Shown in pieces: positions 11,443 to 24,495 of a DNA stretch of 64,000 nt (its first letter is position 1; each line of letters starts with the position of its first letter). A program made the translations under genes and the position numbers. Below the pieces are notes generated by a model. It was given only the letters and a program-made list of their open reading frames with translations. It did no database searches and was not told the origin of the DNA. The DNA comes from Yponomeuta sedellus (lineage: Eukaryota; Arthropoda; Insecta; Lepidoptera; Yponomeutidae): NCBI GenBank assembly GCA_934045075.1, contig OW203726.1, forward strand, positions 6,209,535-6,273,534, given 5' to 3'.

Positions 11443-14400
11443 GTTTTTCTTTATCTACTCAGTTTTTTTTATCTACCAGAATTCCCTTCACCAAGTTATT
11501 TTTAGAACAAGATGACGAATGCGTGAACAACTTATCAAGGTGTACCAGTCAGGGCTAGAAAATCTTAGGTTGATTTCGTTTCGTCACATAAGCCTTATAA
11601 ACTAATTCGTACGTTCCGTTTACTCAAGTCATATGGGACATTGATGTACTCAACTTAACCAGTTATTCTAATAAAAAAAGCAGAAAAGTACGAGTTTTCA
11701 TAGTTTTCTCTCCACTTATAGTAATAGGCGATTTCATAGTTTTAGGTCAACGAAAAGTAGCCCATAAATTTTGATTCCCTAGAATATTGAAACAGACGTC
11801 TCTTGCGATATCTGTTTTTTTACTACTTAGAAGTTAGATTTTTTATAGTTTCATGGTATTGTAGACCCGAGTATAAGGTTTTAATTTCAACCTGATACCT
11901 CCACGTTCCCACGATCAAGAGTCTTGACAGACAGAACTGTTTCTGTTTTTTCCTTTTGAGGTACGGAACCCTAAAATAGGCGGAACTTCGTATTGGACAA
12001 ATTAAAGTTCAAAATTCACTTACAAAAAAAACTTCTAAATTTACTTACAAATACAAAAATACTTACAAATTTACTCTCTGGTTTTGATTTACTTGGAATT
12101 GGTAAGTATCCAGGCTTCTGTGGGTTCCTCTGAACTCTGATGTTACTGATGGAAAATCTCATCGGGCACACGTACCTAGTTATAGATAATTTTCCTCAAA
12201 AAAGACTTAACTTTATTTCAGCTCAAATTCTCCGTCATTGTCCCCCGTCTGCATGCTGATATGGCGTCGGCCGGCGAACTTTTTATTGAATTCCTCGCAA
12301 CAACCCCTTGCAGGGAGACTGCTGATTGTCCCACTCTATTTACACATATACACTTCTATGCCTATTCCCGCAGAGGTGATTTTGCCTTGATAGCCTGGTA
12401 TGGACACGCTGAATTTAAATTGCGAAGATATTTTTCGCATTTGATTCGGTGGGTGTAATTTTCTGTGTGGCCAGTACGTTAATGCCATAGCGTGAAAAGC
12501 GAAGAAAATCAATACGAAACTTTTTTCAACATTCGATTTATTTTTTTATGGTCTCGTTGAACTGAGATTTCCAACCAGAAACGAGGTCAAAATAAAAACG
12601 TGCCTACCTATTTTCTTCCTCTTACCAGAATTTACGCACAGAACAAACAACAATATTTACGTAGTTACTCGTAGCATTGCTTTTACTTTGTTTAGGGCAT
12701 AATGGCGGCTCTAAGTGGTCATATTAAAGAAAGGTAAACACATAAACGTCTAACAGCTGTTTGGTTTTCTCTTTCAACCAGCAGATGTTACGCTTCTACG
12801 TGAAACGCGTGAGCAAGATGAATGGTTTCCTGTGGTTTGACCGTAGAGATATTTTACTTGGTTACACGTAAAACTATACGCTACTTTATTTCTTCTACTA
12901 AACGTATCTAAGCTAATATCTGAGAGATTCTTTTATTACTTTTTTTAATATAAGGTATTTTTCTTCCTTAGCAAAATTCAGTGAAAAGCATTATCCCTTG
13001 AAATATTGCTAAAGACTTTAAAAACCTATCTAGAGGCTAAAAACTTTACAATACAGTTGTGATAAAGTTTAGTGTAGCTGTTGACTGAAGAACTTTGTTG
13101 TGCTATTTGAGCTTGGTTTTTCAATGTTTTCTATTGTTTACAGTTAACCAGATAATTCTACTAAGTAGGTACTACTAGGATAGAACAAATTGAGCACAAG
13201 CAAATGTGACAAACCCATTTAGAGACCCATACCAACGCCGGACCATTGCACGTCTACCGTTAGGCCAAGTGCAATTAATACCCAAACATAGACTACAAAA
13301 GCAATATAGGGTATGTCCCATGGAGGCTTGAGCGAGACGTGACGAGCGCATCCGGTCTAACAGTTACTTCCGTCTATGCCTTGAATGACAATTGCCGTGT
13401 CTATTCCGAGACCAGTAATTAGATCTGTGCCATTAAACGGTGGTGAAGGACTTTTGAGGTGTTAATCTAACCCGTTCAAGTAGAATGCAGTTTGCACTAA
13501 ATACTTAACTCAGTGCTGAATTTTAATTCATTCTATATAACGATCTTGTGACTCACATTAGTGATAATGATAATGTTTAGTACTGTTTTGACGGTGAAAC
13601 TTGCGAAGTATGAATGGTATATATTTTACCTAGTTGTGTAGTCGACAGGAAACCTGCCAAAGTTTCTTTTAATTGTTCTAAAACAATCTATAGGGACTCA
13701 GGGAATGGGCGACAAGAAAAGTGTAAAGATTGAGCTGCTGTTGACAGTACTGTAGAGCTACTGAACTTTCACAAAATATGAAATTAAGTAATTTTTCACA
13801 GTTGTTAATCTTCAAAATTTGAGTCTTGAGATGATTATGTCTTGTGTGATATGGTCTCCATTTCGATTGCCAAATTTATTAATAGTCTATGCAAAATAAT
13901 CTCCATATTAGTTGGTACATTATGTCATTGAAGATTGAGACATTTTAGTGCTTACGGTGTTAATTGGGGCAATTTGTTTAAAGTGTAATAACTATACAGT
14001 TTTAATCATCGAGGTTGATAATGATCTAATTTATTGAATTGTGTAATAGGTACCTACACTGATATCTACACAGATATCTAATATCCGGATGGCAGTCAGG
14101 AAATATTAAGCAAGAAAGCTGACTAACAGACATTCTGTAATAAGCCGAGTTTGATAACCTCAAGTTCAGGAAGATATCTCAAATAATGAAATCACAAAAA
14201 GAACGAGTATGCCGATAAGTAAATTTAAAGATGATTAGATATACATCAATAACATTGCTAGAGTCACTAAAGGCAACGGACGAGAGGACCAAGCAACCAA
14301 ATGGGTTAGTTAATGGGTTAGTAATAAGAGGGAAGAAATCTGTGCCTACAACATCAGATATAGATTTACAACCATCCCTCTTCTAGTTGATACAAAAATA

Positions 14401-16519
14401 TAAGATTCTGGGCTACGCCAAGACAATTTCAAGAACACAGACATAAGACAATCTAGGTCAAAGGCCTTCTTTCAGGGAGAAAGTATATTCTTAATTATTA
14501 CAAGTACCCAGTAAGGGTTGTGAAAATCTTAGACATGTCATGATCATAAAACATGACTTACAAATTAAAGGAGCAAAGCAGGTATCAATATCCTTTATGA
14601 GACTCTCGTGCTGCTTCAATGACGGACTAATAACAGCGTACGGAGTGATTGTTGAATCAATTGTGTAAGCCATTGAAAGCCTACGACAATTAGCAGCTGA
14701 TCCGGTTTCTACAATAATGTTCATTTAGCTATTACAATTATTATTGAAGGAACGGCACGTGAAGTGAAATTGTATGAAGAAAACAATGAGGAAGTAAATG
14801 TGTATCTTATATTAGTGTTAGATACGATATCAACATAGACTGAAATGCTGGCTAGCAGGCACAACAAGTTCAATATCTTACAGGAATATTTATTTATTAA
14901 TTATACCTAAAAAGAGGCCATTACAGCATAGTTCAAAGTTTTGAAAACCTAAGCAGACGCTGAATATACAATTCCTAGTCCATACATAAAAAAGTAGATA
15001 TTCTTACAGTTAATTGAAACCACTAGGTCAGCTTGTAATTTGTTCATCAAATACAAATAAACAACGAAATACCCTAACAAAGAAAGTGCTAATAGTACTA
15101 TAGCGATACTTCCATTGAATTTGTACAATTATGTATGTAGAGTACAATAAGAGCAATCTTAAACCATCCAGAGAATAGAAACAAGACGAGAAAAAACTAA
15201 CAATAACCTTACACCGAAAGACGAAATTGATTAAGCTAGTAAAGACGAAAAAGAAGCCAAATTTCTTCGACCTACAATCCAACGGAAATCCTTCAACAAA
15301 AGGGTCCATTACAGAATTGCCACAGAGTAAAAAAGTTACGTGTAACGGAAATCAAAAGACAAATTAGCTCTGAGATTGCTGGTACGGTAAATTGGCACGA
15401 TTTTTTGCCGCGTGAATGAGCCTCCTACTCTTTGACTCTTTGTAAAGCAGTTCATGTCCATTCAGATGTAGGAACTTACGCACCGTTTGTACCATTTAAG
15501 GTTTGGTTTTATTGCTCGATACAATACTGTGTTTCATAAGCAACAACTGATGAAAAATATATAAATCTAGCGACACAACTGAGCGCGCTCTTATTGCCCA
15601 AATAAAAGATGGTAAGATAAGAATATTAAACCTTGAATTTGTTAAATGAATTACATCTATGTATATGTTTTTTTTTTAATTTAGCTGTAAGATTTCTTAT
15701 TTGTCGTGCATGTAATTTTTGGGAATAAACCTTTTTATTCTAACTTCTTTAGAAAACAATGCACTTCTTTAACATTGATATTAATCCCAACTCATCAAAT
15801 AAGACCCGAAATCATTAAAAGAAGTAACTAGCCACTTATTTAAAAAATGGCAACCTCAACTAACACTCTGGGGAGCAATTGATGGAATGACTGTGTCGTC
15901 TTTGAAAAGCATACGAAAGAATGGACCTCAATGCAAACCGTTCGCTTTTAATAATGAGAGTGATACTTTGCGCCCACCACCTATCCATTGCAAAGATTAT
16001 CTGGTCTCTTGCTCCAGTTTCGAATCTAATATTGTACCGCTTTAAGCGTGCGGCCGAAAGAAATCTGGGGTACTCAACATATAACAGTTACCTCTGACTT
16101 TTTTTCACTTGACCTATTGTTTGTACAAATAAGACCGCGATACCTACTTGATAATGATCGTGCGAAAGGTGAAAACAAAAACGAAAATGGTCAAATTGAT
16201 CGGCGCCTGGGAACGGGAGTAGTGTGCAGCTTAATCTGTCATTTTAATGAAAACAAATGAACCTCTAATTGCAAGGCAAAATGATTTGGTAGCTATTGTT
16301 TTATTTTGACATTTCTTTCTCCTTTTTGTTCTACATAGGCTTCTCACTGCAACCAATATCAAAAACTAAAGTTCTCAATAATACCTAAGTTGTGCTGTCA
16401 ATACACAAGTTAGAGAGTTAATGTATCCTGTTAAAAATCAAAAGGTCCTACTCCTCACTTTTAAATTTTTGGCAGGACGCCTTATAATATTATTATGTAA
16501 ATTACCCGTAATGAAATAT
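11443..16519. other. Long AT-rich non-coding stretch
   Basis: About 5 kb with no supported gene. A decayed 'ggtacggaaccctaaaatag' scrap at 11960-11985 belongs to a dispersed repeat also seen near 60340. The ORF at 12261-12458 follows a splice-acceptor-like tttatttcag but has no donor or domain. Minus ORFs at 14491-14724 and 15028-15309 are unremarkable. It may be intron or intergenic DNA. Confidence 0.45.
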
Positions 16520-16552
16520 TACTTCGAGACCATGAATCGCGGTCTCGAAGTA
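16520..16552. repeat. 12-bp perfect inverted repeat
   Basis: tacttcgagacc and ggtctcgaagta flank a 9-nt spacer, extendable by two A:T pairs on the outside. It sits directly upstream of a LINE tail and may mark the joint of its 5' truncation. Confidence 0.5.
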
Positions 16553-16707
16553 ATTTTACTGGACCCCGCCCTCCGTGGGATGACGATCTGCGAAAAACTG
16601 CCGGCACATGCTGGATGAGGCAAGCTGAAGACAGGGCGCTATGGCGCTCATTAGGGGAGGGCTATGTCCAGCAGTGGACTAATATAGCCTGAAGAAGAAG
16701 AAGAAAA
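16553..16707 (+). pseudogene. RTE-like LINE 3' end with GAA tail
   Basis: The frame 16576-16692 reads WDDDLRKTAG..., then AEDRALWRSLGEGYVQQWT, and stops, followed immediately by a gaagaagaagaag tail. This is the conserved C-terminus of an insect RTE-type non-LTR retrotransposon ORF2 and its microsatellite-like 3' end. It is a 5'-truncated, dead-on-arrival copy. Related tails lie at 20859-20915, 30236-30310 and 55433-55500. Confidence 0.7.
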
Positions 16708-18454
16708 AATATTAATTATATCTCATTGATAAACCATTACTGCCAAACTACATACTTTTATAAACACCGCCTCTCATAATAATAAATTCAATCAACTCAA
16801 TACATCTATTTCAAACGTAAAACCATATAGAATATTAATGTATAATTAATTGAAGAATAATAAATAATAAATTAATTATTAAGAAAACACACACAAGTAT
16901 TCAATTATTCGCTAATAAAACCCATATTTACCAAATTACACCGCGTGAGGTGACATTAGCTATGTAGGTATGAGCATTAAGAGATGATTTTGAGTATGGT
17001 TTTTAATCCACAAACATTGGAAAGTGACGGAATTTGTGTCACAATGCACAATCAACATGATACCTACATTAGCCACAAAACCGAACTGTCAACGCTCGAA
17101 GTATGTTAGCCAGCGACCACACAGAAGGGCCCTGGGACGGGGATGTGGAAAAGGCGCGACAAGTTATACAAATCGCGTCCCCGCCCCGTGTGGGCTTCGT
17201 CCAGTCCCTTTATTACCTATATGAAGTCTCGAGCGCGCCCTGTCCGCGTCGCTTCAGCATGGCTAGTACGAATGTCAGAAGTCGCGACTTTCCAGTACGA
17301 CTGATTGTCAAATTGTGGCATTATAGCGCCACGAAATCTGGTAGTCAATTCTTACTTCGCAAATAATTCGTATACGACTCTAAGGCCTATGACTTGGAAT
17401 TCTACATAAAAAGTCAGGCGACAGCTATAATCTGTATTCTGAACGTCATGCTGGATTGAATTCGGATGAGAAAATAAATGTTAATAATTCTGTCGAGTTA
17501 TCTAATTTCTATGCGACAAATGCCGAAGCCTTCGAATATTTTGCGTCTACGCTTCGTATGGGTTAGAATCTGCCCCCTGGGCTGGACCAACCAACGATGT
17601 TGACAGTTGGTGGAGTTCACTTTACGGCTGAGATTGCAACGTAACGCCCAGTAACTTTTTTACATCACCGTGTGAGTACTGTGTGGGCAACACCTTTCGT
17701 CTTTTCATTCACCAGTTTACAAATTTACTTATATATTAATAGAATAGTCATGTTAAAACTACTGTTAATAAATTAATACAATAGTCATGTTAAGACTCCG
17801 GTAGTAATATTTTACTTAGCTGTTTTATTTAACAGTGATATGATGTAGCTAACCTGTCGATTATATAATAAGGCACTGATGCCTTTATAATGGCTCACTT
17901 TGTCTCGAATGGTTTTGTTGTCTTGCGTATTCGTCAGCTAATGAATCTTTATATTTTAGATTTAATGCCCGTTACGTAATTATGCGCAACGCACGCACGT
18001 AAATGTTGATAATGATGTCAATTAAACAATCAAAATGTAAATGTAATTTTAGTGGCGAAATCGTCCGTTTAATCATAATAATGTAGAATGTACTGCAAGA
18101 TAAGATAAGAATATTCTTTATTGTATACCGCAAACTAGTACTATCCTCAAAGACATTTGTTATAAATGGTTTAAGAACTAAAAACTCTTAAAATGAATAC
18201 ATTTTCACTCTAACCAACACAAAGAAATATTTAAAAATGCACTTAAATAAGTAGGTACGCAGGTATTCCAAAAATGCTATTATTCACTTTTTCACAGCCT
18301 TTTTACAGCCTTAAATTATCGTGTAATTAGCTTTAAAGTAGATCATCTGTCAAATAAACTAAGTAACCGCATTAACTTGGCTATTCAAAAGGGGACTCTT
18401 AACAGCGGCAGCGGTCTAGATAGGAGTTCCAAGTTTGAACACAATCGTAATATT
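16708..18454. other. Non-coding stretch with one GC-rich patch
   Basis: Mostly AT-rich. 17130-17290 is GC-rich (gggacggggatgtggaaaag, cgcgtccccgccccgtgtgg) and crossed by two overlapping ORFs (17024-17224 and 17103-17366) without motifs. A short LINE-type tail (aagataagataagaatattc) lies at 18100-18125. Confidence 0.4.
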
Positions 18455-18625
18455 TAGATTAGTAATACCACATGCTAACAGTAAAAGAAAACATGAGGAA
18501 TCCTGAAGTGTTCACATAGGTACCTCAGCGCATGATGTTGCCAATCCGCAGTGGGCATACGTGGATATCAAGCCCGTACTCTCTCTCAGAGATTGTAAGT
18601 AAAGAGATAAGTATGAGGAGATTGA
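18455..18625 (+). repeat. SINE S1a body fragment
   Basis: Landmarks are taataccacatgctaacagt, a decayed gaaaacatgaggaatcctga, cctcagcgc, ttgccaatccgcagtgggca and tctctctcagaga. No tRNA-like head. Confidence 0.55.
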
Positions 18626-18990
18626 GCTATAAGGAGTACCTAACGAAATTGTCAACGCACTATTAAAATATGAAACACTCTTCTATGTAAACCTCTTTTA
18701 GGGTATCCATAATTAAACACTTAAATAAAAACTTGTTTCAAAAAACGTCAATTTTCATTTGTTAATTTCGAATAAATATAAGAATAAATGTTTATTAAAA
18801 ATAGTTTAACTAATCAATGTCGAAAAAGCGATTTTCCCCTTTTTGTGCTATTTCAATAAAAGGTAAGTAATTAAGTAAAATAATTAATTAAAATTATAAT
18901 AAAAATTAAAAAAATGTTAAAGACTTTAGTCACAGAAAACTCGGCAATTCAATGCCACAAAGATAAATTAATTATAGTTAAATAATTTAA

Positions 18991-19050
18991 TGTTTATACT
19001 ATTTTTATTTTAATGCACTAACCCGTGCTAAGGAACAAATTCTAAATAGG
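18991..19050 (-). repeat. End of the 305-bp tRNA-like repeat (T305)
   Basis: Contains actatttttattttaatgca then ctaacccgtgctaaggaaca, the outer end of the T305 unit described at 61292. The tRNA-like part is absent; the copy is broken at aaattctaaataggt. Confidence 0.55.
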
Positions 19051-19084
19051 TAATTTAATGTTACTATATCAACAAAGTTACCAT

Positions 19085-19195
19085 ACTCCACCAACCCGGA
19101 CTTGGCCCCCGTGGTGGAGTAGGTATGGCCTAACCTTCCTGCGATGCAGGGAGATACCCATGCCCTAGCAGTCGAGACATACAAGGGTCGCCTTG
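19085..19195 (+). repeat. Dispersed repeat R
   Basis: Landmarks are ccaacccggacttggccccc, gtggtggagta, cctaaccttcctgcgatgca, gggagatacccatgccctag. The same block recurs at 46444, 51355, 52630, 53885-54335 and 60660. The cagcagtgggg motif suggests a LINE 3' end or LINE-mobilised SINE. Confidence 0.55.
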
Positions 19196-19849
19196 TACAT
19201 TTTTTTTATTTTTCTATTTTTGTGCTTTTTATGATTTTTATGTGTGCAATAAAGTATAATTGGTAGATTATATATTGGTAGATAGATTGATCTACCTAGT
19301 GCTACAGTTAGAGAGAGATTATCTTTGGAAACATAGATAACATTAGTTGGCAAACGTTGGCACCAACTGTCGTAGAAATGTAAACAAGGCAGACACGATT
19401 AGATTAGATCAAGGTACGTTGAATATTTTACATTAATATCCAACGGACAGTAAATCTCAGCGCAGATTTATACACGACATTATCCCGCATAGTAAAAGTG
19501 GATATCATTCAGAGAGTGAGAGTGGAAGCGGTGCCTACAAAGGAAAATCAACAAAAACGTTGCATAACACGACACTGCAATATTTTGCACGTCGGTACAA
19601 TTTATGCTATCAACTCCAACAACTCTACAATAACACATTTAAACTAAAGTAAATCTTGTTTCAATACGCTTAGAGTCCCCAAGAAATGTACAGTTAAATT
19701 GCTTGTAGACAGAGCTGGATATGGATTGAAATTTAGGTGCAAATATGGTCGTGGATTAACTAGAAGCCGCGTGTTTACGCTTAGGTAGGTAATTTATAAT
19801 AATGTTCCCTGGCACAAATGTGTCATGTTGTATCACTTGCTTATGATAG

Positions 19850-20120
19850 AGACAAGATATATACGGAAGATATATTGACGAAACAAATGTGCAAAATTGA
19901 GCAAATGTGGGTGGAAGAGACGGTAGGGGACGTCCCAGGTGGACATACTTTGACCAGATAAAGGATGTATTAGCAAAGGGCAAGATAAAAAGTAAAGAAA
20001 ACCAGCGTGCGTGTATGCAACGACTAATTAACGTTGATGAAGCGACGGTGATCTGCCAGGATCGTGGCAAGTGGCAGTGCCTGGTCTCTACCGACCCCTC
20101 TGGGACACAGGCGTGAGTGT
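19850..20120 (+). pseudogene. Non-LTR retrotransposon ORF2 C-terminal fragment (family V)
   Basis: An open frame 19907-20116 reads GGRDGRGRPRWTYFDQIKDV..., then RACMQRLINVDEATVICQDR and GKWQCLVSTDPSGTQA before a stop. The GRGRPRxTYxDQIxDVL...RACMQRLMNVDEAxVICQDR series recurs at 55585-55912 (+) and, in reverse, at 20977-21130. This fits the C-terminal end of a LINE reverse transcriptase protein. The upstream RT domain is absent. Confidence 0.65.
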
Positions 20121-20278
20121 ATGCTATGTATGTGTACGGTATAAATAGTATGACTTTTCCAATAGCTTTTTATTTGACCTTTGATCTAGTGGTGGAGACC
20201 ACAGATTAAAATATTATTGCTAGACGTGCGACGTCAGTTTCCACGTATTTTCTAAGATTTGACATTTCATAAGATTAG

Positions 20279-20395
20279 ACACGGATAGTCAGAGGTCACG
20301 GGTTCGAATCCCGGCATGGGTGGAATTTTTAGCCTCTAAATAGGTTTTTAAAATTGTCCTTAGCACGGGTTAGTACATTAGAAATAATATATAAT
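20279..20395 (+). repeat. T305 tRNA-like repeat, partial
   Basis: Starts in the anticodon-arm-like acggatagtcagaggt, has the B-box cgggttcgaatcccg and then gtggaatttttagcctctaa and ttgtccttagcacgggttag. The upstream half of the unit is missing. Confidence 0.65.
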
Positions 20396-20744
20396 TCAAG
20401 TTTACTTTCAAAAGTTATTTGTTCATTTTGTCTATGGACGTTTTGTAAGATTTTTCTGCGCCGTTTTCATCAAAGTGTTAATGTTAACATTTTATCACTG
20501 ACGTAATAACCTCATAGCAAAAACCATTAGAAGTAGATTCGATTATCGAGTCGTGACCATCACTTAGACCCCAAGTACCCAACAATTTTATATTGAATAA
20601 CCTCACGTATTACTCGTACACGTAATTTTAGCAGGTCTAAGCATTCAAAAATTCACATTTAAGCTTGAGATAAACGTCGGATTTGTTATATAGGTTTACA
20701 TAAAACTCTGAAGCCCGTATATATCCTCTATAGGAGCTTTTTTA

Positions 20745-20780
20745 GCGTTCCGTCTGTCTGTCTGTCTGTCTGTCTATCAA
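20745..20780 (+). repeat. (CTGT)n microsatellite
   Basis: About six tandem copies of tctg follow agcgttccg, a combination typical of a dispersed lepidopteran DNA repeat (gggttccgtctgtctgtctg). Confidence 0.7.
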
Positions 20781-20858
20781 GACTCATTTATATCGGAATC
20801 GCGTCGAGATGTTGAGTTGAAATTAAGATAAGATATTTATTTATGATGGCACAACCTT

Positions 20859-20925
20859 GCGCTCATTTGGGGAGGGCTATGTCCAGCAGTGGACTAATAT
20901 AGCCTGAAGAAGAAGAAGATATTTA
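20859..20925 (+). repeat. RTE-like LINE 3' tail
   Basis: gcgctcatttggggagggct, atgtccagcagtggactaat and a gaagaagaagaag tail match the end at 16640-16707. Only about 60 bp remain. Confidence 0.6.
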
Positions 20926-20976
20926 TTGAGCTTTCTTGTTGTACATGAGATGTCTTTTATAGTAAAAGTACACATA

Positions 20977-21130
20977 CATACATAACCTCACGCCTGTATC
21001 CCAGAGGGGTAGGCAGAGACCAGGGACTGCCACTTGCCACGATCCTGACAGATCACCTTCGCTTCATCAACGTTCATAAGTCGTTGCATGCACGCACGCC
21101 GGTTCCGGGTACTTTTTATCTTTCCCTTTA
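20977..21130 (-). pseudogene. Family V LINE C-terminal fragment
   Basis: The reverse complement of the block at 19990-20110: it encodes RRACMQRLMNVDEAKVICQD and a decayed end equivalent to GKWQSLVSAYPSGIQA. It lies close to and opposite the plus-strand copy at 19850. Confidence 0.6.
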
Positions 21131-21714
21131 ATAGTAAAAGTATCAAACAAGAACCCTGCTAGGGCGCTGCCAAAATAAATTTGTTAATAAACATTATGTA
21201 ACTTAAATAACTAGTTCATAGTACTTATATAATTACAACTTTTCTTTTATAGACTTATTAAACGCAACAATCATTATAATACTTTGTAGGTTTGTGCAGC
21301 TATTATTTTATTTCATTCAAAACAAAAACATAATAATTTATAAATCTTTTAGTAACAACTTTAGGTAGTATCATCATCGAAAAATTCCTTCAGCGAGTAG
21401 TAGCTCTTTTGCAGTATTTGTTTAGTGCGTTCTTAAAAACGTTTGTTCTTGCGTTTGATTGATTCAGCTATGTGGTTATATATTTTTGCAGCCATTGAAT
21501 GGGGGCCAGAGTTTACTAATTGTAATTTTGACGTAGGCGTTTCTAATCTCTTATGGGGTCTAAAGTATTTAGGGCGTGTATATTGTGGGAAAAGGTCAAT
21601 ATTGTTTTTTACAAAAGTACCTTAGTTAAAACCCTATATCTCGATTATGTTTTGATACTGAATGATAATCATGAAATGTTATTAGATTTACGTATGGCAA
21701 CTGATGTATTTGGT
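21131..21714. other. AT-rich non-coding stretch
   Basis: No supported gene; a 60-codon ORF (21443-21625) without motif. Confidence 0.4.
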
Positions 21715-21890
21715 TTAAGGTGATTTGAGAAAAGATGGTCAGAGTGGAGTTTTTTTCCGCTGCCTTTTTCTCCACTATAATACGACCCGAAGGCAGCGGC
21801 TTACATTTTGCATTGTACATAGACATTCAGCAAACAGAATTTAAATTCTTTACGTTGAAATAAATTGATTTGAATTTAGAATTTTTGAAT
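21715..21890 (-). repeat. Dispersed repeat L (LINE-tail-like)
   Basis: Landmarks in reverse are ccgctgcctttttctccact, cgaaggcagcggctt, tttgcattgtacat and cattcagcaaacagaat, then ttctttacgttgaaataaat. The plus-strand counterpart lies at 60062-60232. Confidence 0.55.
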
Positions 21891-22465
21891 AATAATAAAT
21901 ATTCATGGACATATAATACAGATCTCGCTAGCCCCGCCCCATGCTTAGTACAACTAAATGACTTGTGTTACAGGTGCTAACTCGACGATAGATTTAATAC
22001 AATAAGTACATAGATAACATCCAAGACTCGAGACAAACTAGAAAAGTTCGTTTCCTAGTTCGAAATGAAAATTCATAGGATGCTTCTCGTTGACCTACAA
22101 CTATGAAATTTGCCTATTAATATCGTCTCATACAACAAAATACAGGAAAAAATCACTAGCCTGTGTAGGTATGTGGTAATTTTTATTATTCAGCGCCACC
22201 CCCTACCCATGTAGGTCTAAGTTAATGTATCTCCCTATGTCTATGTAATTATATTATTGTATTTTACCTTCCTGCGCAACCTTTTGCCAGTCTCTTTAAC
22301 ACAAAAGGTTTGCTAGAAGAAAATGCTTCTTGCATTAAGCACGCCTTTGTAAATTTACTGATGTAATTAGTGCAACAAACAATAAAAATAATAGTCTGCA
22401 GCTCGCGAAAAGCTCGGAAAAATAGCGAGACTCGATTACTAAACTATTTGTAATATGTAAGTACT

Positions 22466-22515
22466 TACCTAAAAATACTCGGTTCGCGAGTTCGACTCGC
22501 ACTTGGCCGGCTTTG
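22466..22515 (-). repeat. End fragment of a dispersed lepidopteran DNA repeat
   Basis: ctcggttcgcgagttcgact followed by cgcacttggccggc is the inverted form of the ggccaagtgcgagt...gcgaac end found in a widespread repeat. A related, more decayed copy lies at 59785. Confidence 0.5.
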
Positions 22516-23071
22516 CATCTTTCAATCAAACTTTAGTTTTTATTTTTGATTGTTTTTGGGAAACCAACCAGCGATATACAATAACTTATTTCTTAGAGAA
22601 ATTAAATGAAAAGGTTTTATTCAAAGTAGCACAGAAATGGGTTATTGAACGTTACAAGTCAAACAAGGTCATTTTGTTTCAAATTTCTATTTGTTATTAT
22701 AAAAATTATAAATTTCCATAATTTCAAAGATCATTTTGGAGAAAAAAATGGACAAACAACTCCAAACTTAGTCTTTCAATATCTTTAATTAACAGAGCTT
22801 ACATAATTATTATTACACATAGAACTCATGTATTGTAGTGGCTGTAATTCCAGATGTCATTGTCATCTAAATAATCGTTTATGTTATAGTAGCCCTTTTG
22901 GCACTAAGTTTACTTTACACATTTTTGAACCGCGTCTCAGGCAAGCCCGTATATCTTCAGGGATTTTATTATAGAGTCGTATACAATGCCCCATGAAGGA
23001 TGTATTAAACTTTGCCAGCCTACATATTGTGAATGTAAAATTATGTTTATTTCTAGTATTTACATTCTAAT
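22516..23071. other. AT-rich non-coding stretch
   Basis: The 72-codon ORF at 22503-22721 starts inside the repeat end and is not supported. Nothing recognised. Confidence 0.4.
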
Positions 23072-23462
23072 ACTATTTTTATTTTTAATGCACTAACCCG
23101 TGCTAAGGATAATTTTAAAAACCTATTTAAAGGCTAAAAATTCCACCCATGCCGGGATTCGAAGCCGCGACCTCTGGCTATCCGTGCCAGCGCTCTATCC
23201 AACTGAGCTAATGGGCGACTCACCGGCATCAGTGAAATTTCGAACCTCTTTACACTATTATCTGTATTACGTACAGGCAGCGATGTAGGTACAGCGATAT
23301 CATTCCGATGTAAAAACTTAACTGCAAAGTAGGCAGTCGGGGCTGTAAGTGATGCAATCTACTTCAGCCAGATGTCGCTGCCTGTACGTAATACAGAGAA
23401 TAGTGTAAAGAGGTTCGAAATTTCACTGATGCCGGTGAGTCGCCCATTAGCTCATGTGGCGC
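23072..23462. repeat. T305 tRNA-like repeat, foldback pair
   Basis: A minus-oriented unit (23072-23283, tRNA-like part 23145-23216 with inverted B-box gggattcgaagcc) is joined to a plus-oriented partial unit (23284-23462) that ends at the start of the tRNA-like part. The block cggcatcagtgaaatttcga at 23224 and its complement tcgaaatttcactgatgccg at 23415 give arms of about 80 bp. Confidence 0.7.
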
Positions 23463-23799
23463 AGAAACCCACTAAGCAAATTAAACCTGTGTCTGTAGGT
23501 ACGTGGTAATGACCGAAAAATAAATATTTGTTACCGTACCGTTACCTAGATCTAGAAGGACATCCCATCACCTCGTACCTAAATTATTGCCAGTTACATG
23601 TCATGTCAAGGGTTTTCGTTAACAATCGCTGAAACAGTGTCAATTGTCTTAGAGTCTTTGTATTGTTTTAACGGCTATGCCTTAGAAACTTTTGTCTTCA
23701 AATTGACGGCCATTTTACATTCGTCACGATTATCATCTTAGGATATGTATGGCTGCTTTTAATATGCTCGGGCATATTTGGGTACATTTATAATTGAGG

Positions 23800-24185
23800 T
23801 GTGGTAGCGGTAGAACGCCAGCCTCGCATTCGGGGTTCGAATCCTGACATTTACCGATGACGTTGTTTTCTGAGTTACGTACATTTATAAAATTATATTA
23901 GCAATAGGTACAGTCATTTTGTCTCACGAAGGCGGGTACTCTTTGTTTATACAGTTTTAGGTTAAAATTCGTTAAAATGACGCTCTTCCCTGAGATAAAA
24001 ATACTATACCACTCGCTAACTGTCATGGAAACTGTCGTAAGGTAATCTGAGTGTCTAAGGTATTAACATACCTCAGCGCTTGAAATTGCCAATCCGTGCT
24101 AGGCAGGCGTGGTAGTTAAGCCTATACTGTCTCTCTGAGAGAAGGCCTGTTACTCAGCGATAGGACATATATAAGCCACATAAAA
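23800..24185 (+). repeat. SINE S1a, near full length
   Basis: The head (gtggtagcggtagaacgcca, then ggggttcgaatcctgaca) is followed by accgatgacgttgttttctg, gttacgtacatttataaaat, a body with cctcagcgcttgaaattgcc and aatccgtgctaggcaggcgt, and a 3' end actcagcgataggacatata. This is the longest S1a copy in the window. The body has an apparent insert before gtctaaggta. Confidence 0.65.
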
Positions 24186-24357
24186 AAATGGATCGTGGAA
24201 TTCAATTTCCAAAACCCTTGAAAACCGTTTCTTCAGTATTCATCATACAACTTTAATAAGCAAATTCAGAGATTTTCAACATTTAATTACTCAAACAGTT
24301 TTGTATGAGACACTACAAGAACTAGGGTGACTAAAATAGGCTATAAAATTAGCAAGC

Positions 24358-24495
24358 TAAATTGGCAGTCAGCTGATCACAAATGCCGAAGAACCGATGG
24401 CCGATGGGGTGCAAAGGTTCTCGAGTGAAGACTACGAACTGGCAAACACAGCGTAGAACTCCCACCAGCTCGTTGGACCGGCGATCAGTGGCTAG
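24358..24495 (+). pseudogene. RTE-like LINE fragment, decayed partial duplicate
   Basis: accgatggccgatggggtgc, gttctcgagtgaagact and cttgttgga-type blocks align with accgatggggtagaagtgtt / cttgagtggagacc of the following copy. It appears to be a second, more decayed copy of the same ORF2 region directly upstream, out of frame. Confidence 0.45.

Noticed and set aside
12261..12458. 65-codon ORF after a splice-acceptor-like tttatttcag
   Set aside because: No splice donor in frame, no domain and no coding-like composition.
23390..23460. Hammerhead ribozyme in the T305 flank (ctgatg ... gaaa)
   Set aside because: The core would need ctgatga; here it is ctgatgc, and the gaaa lies on the wrong side without the required stems.
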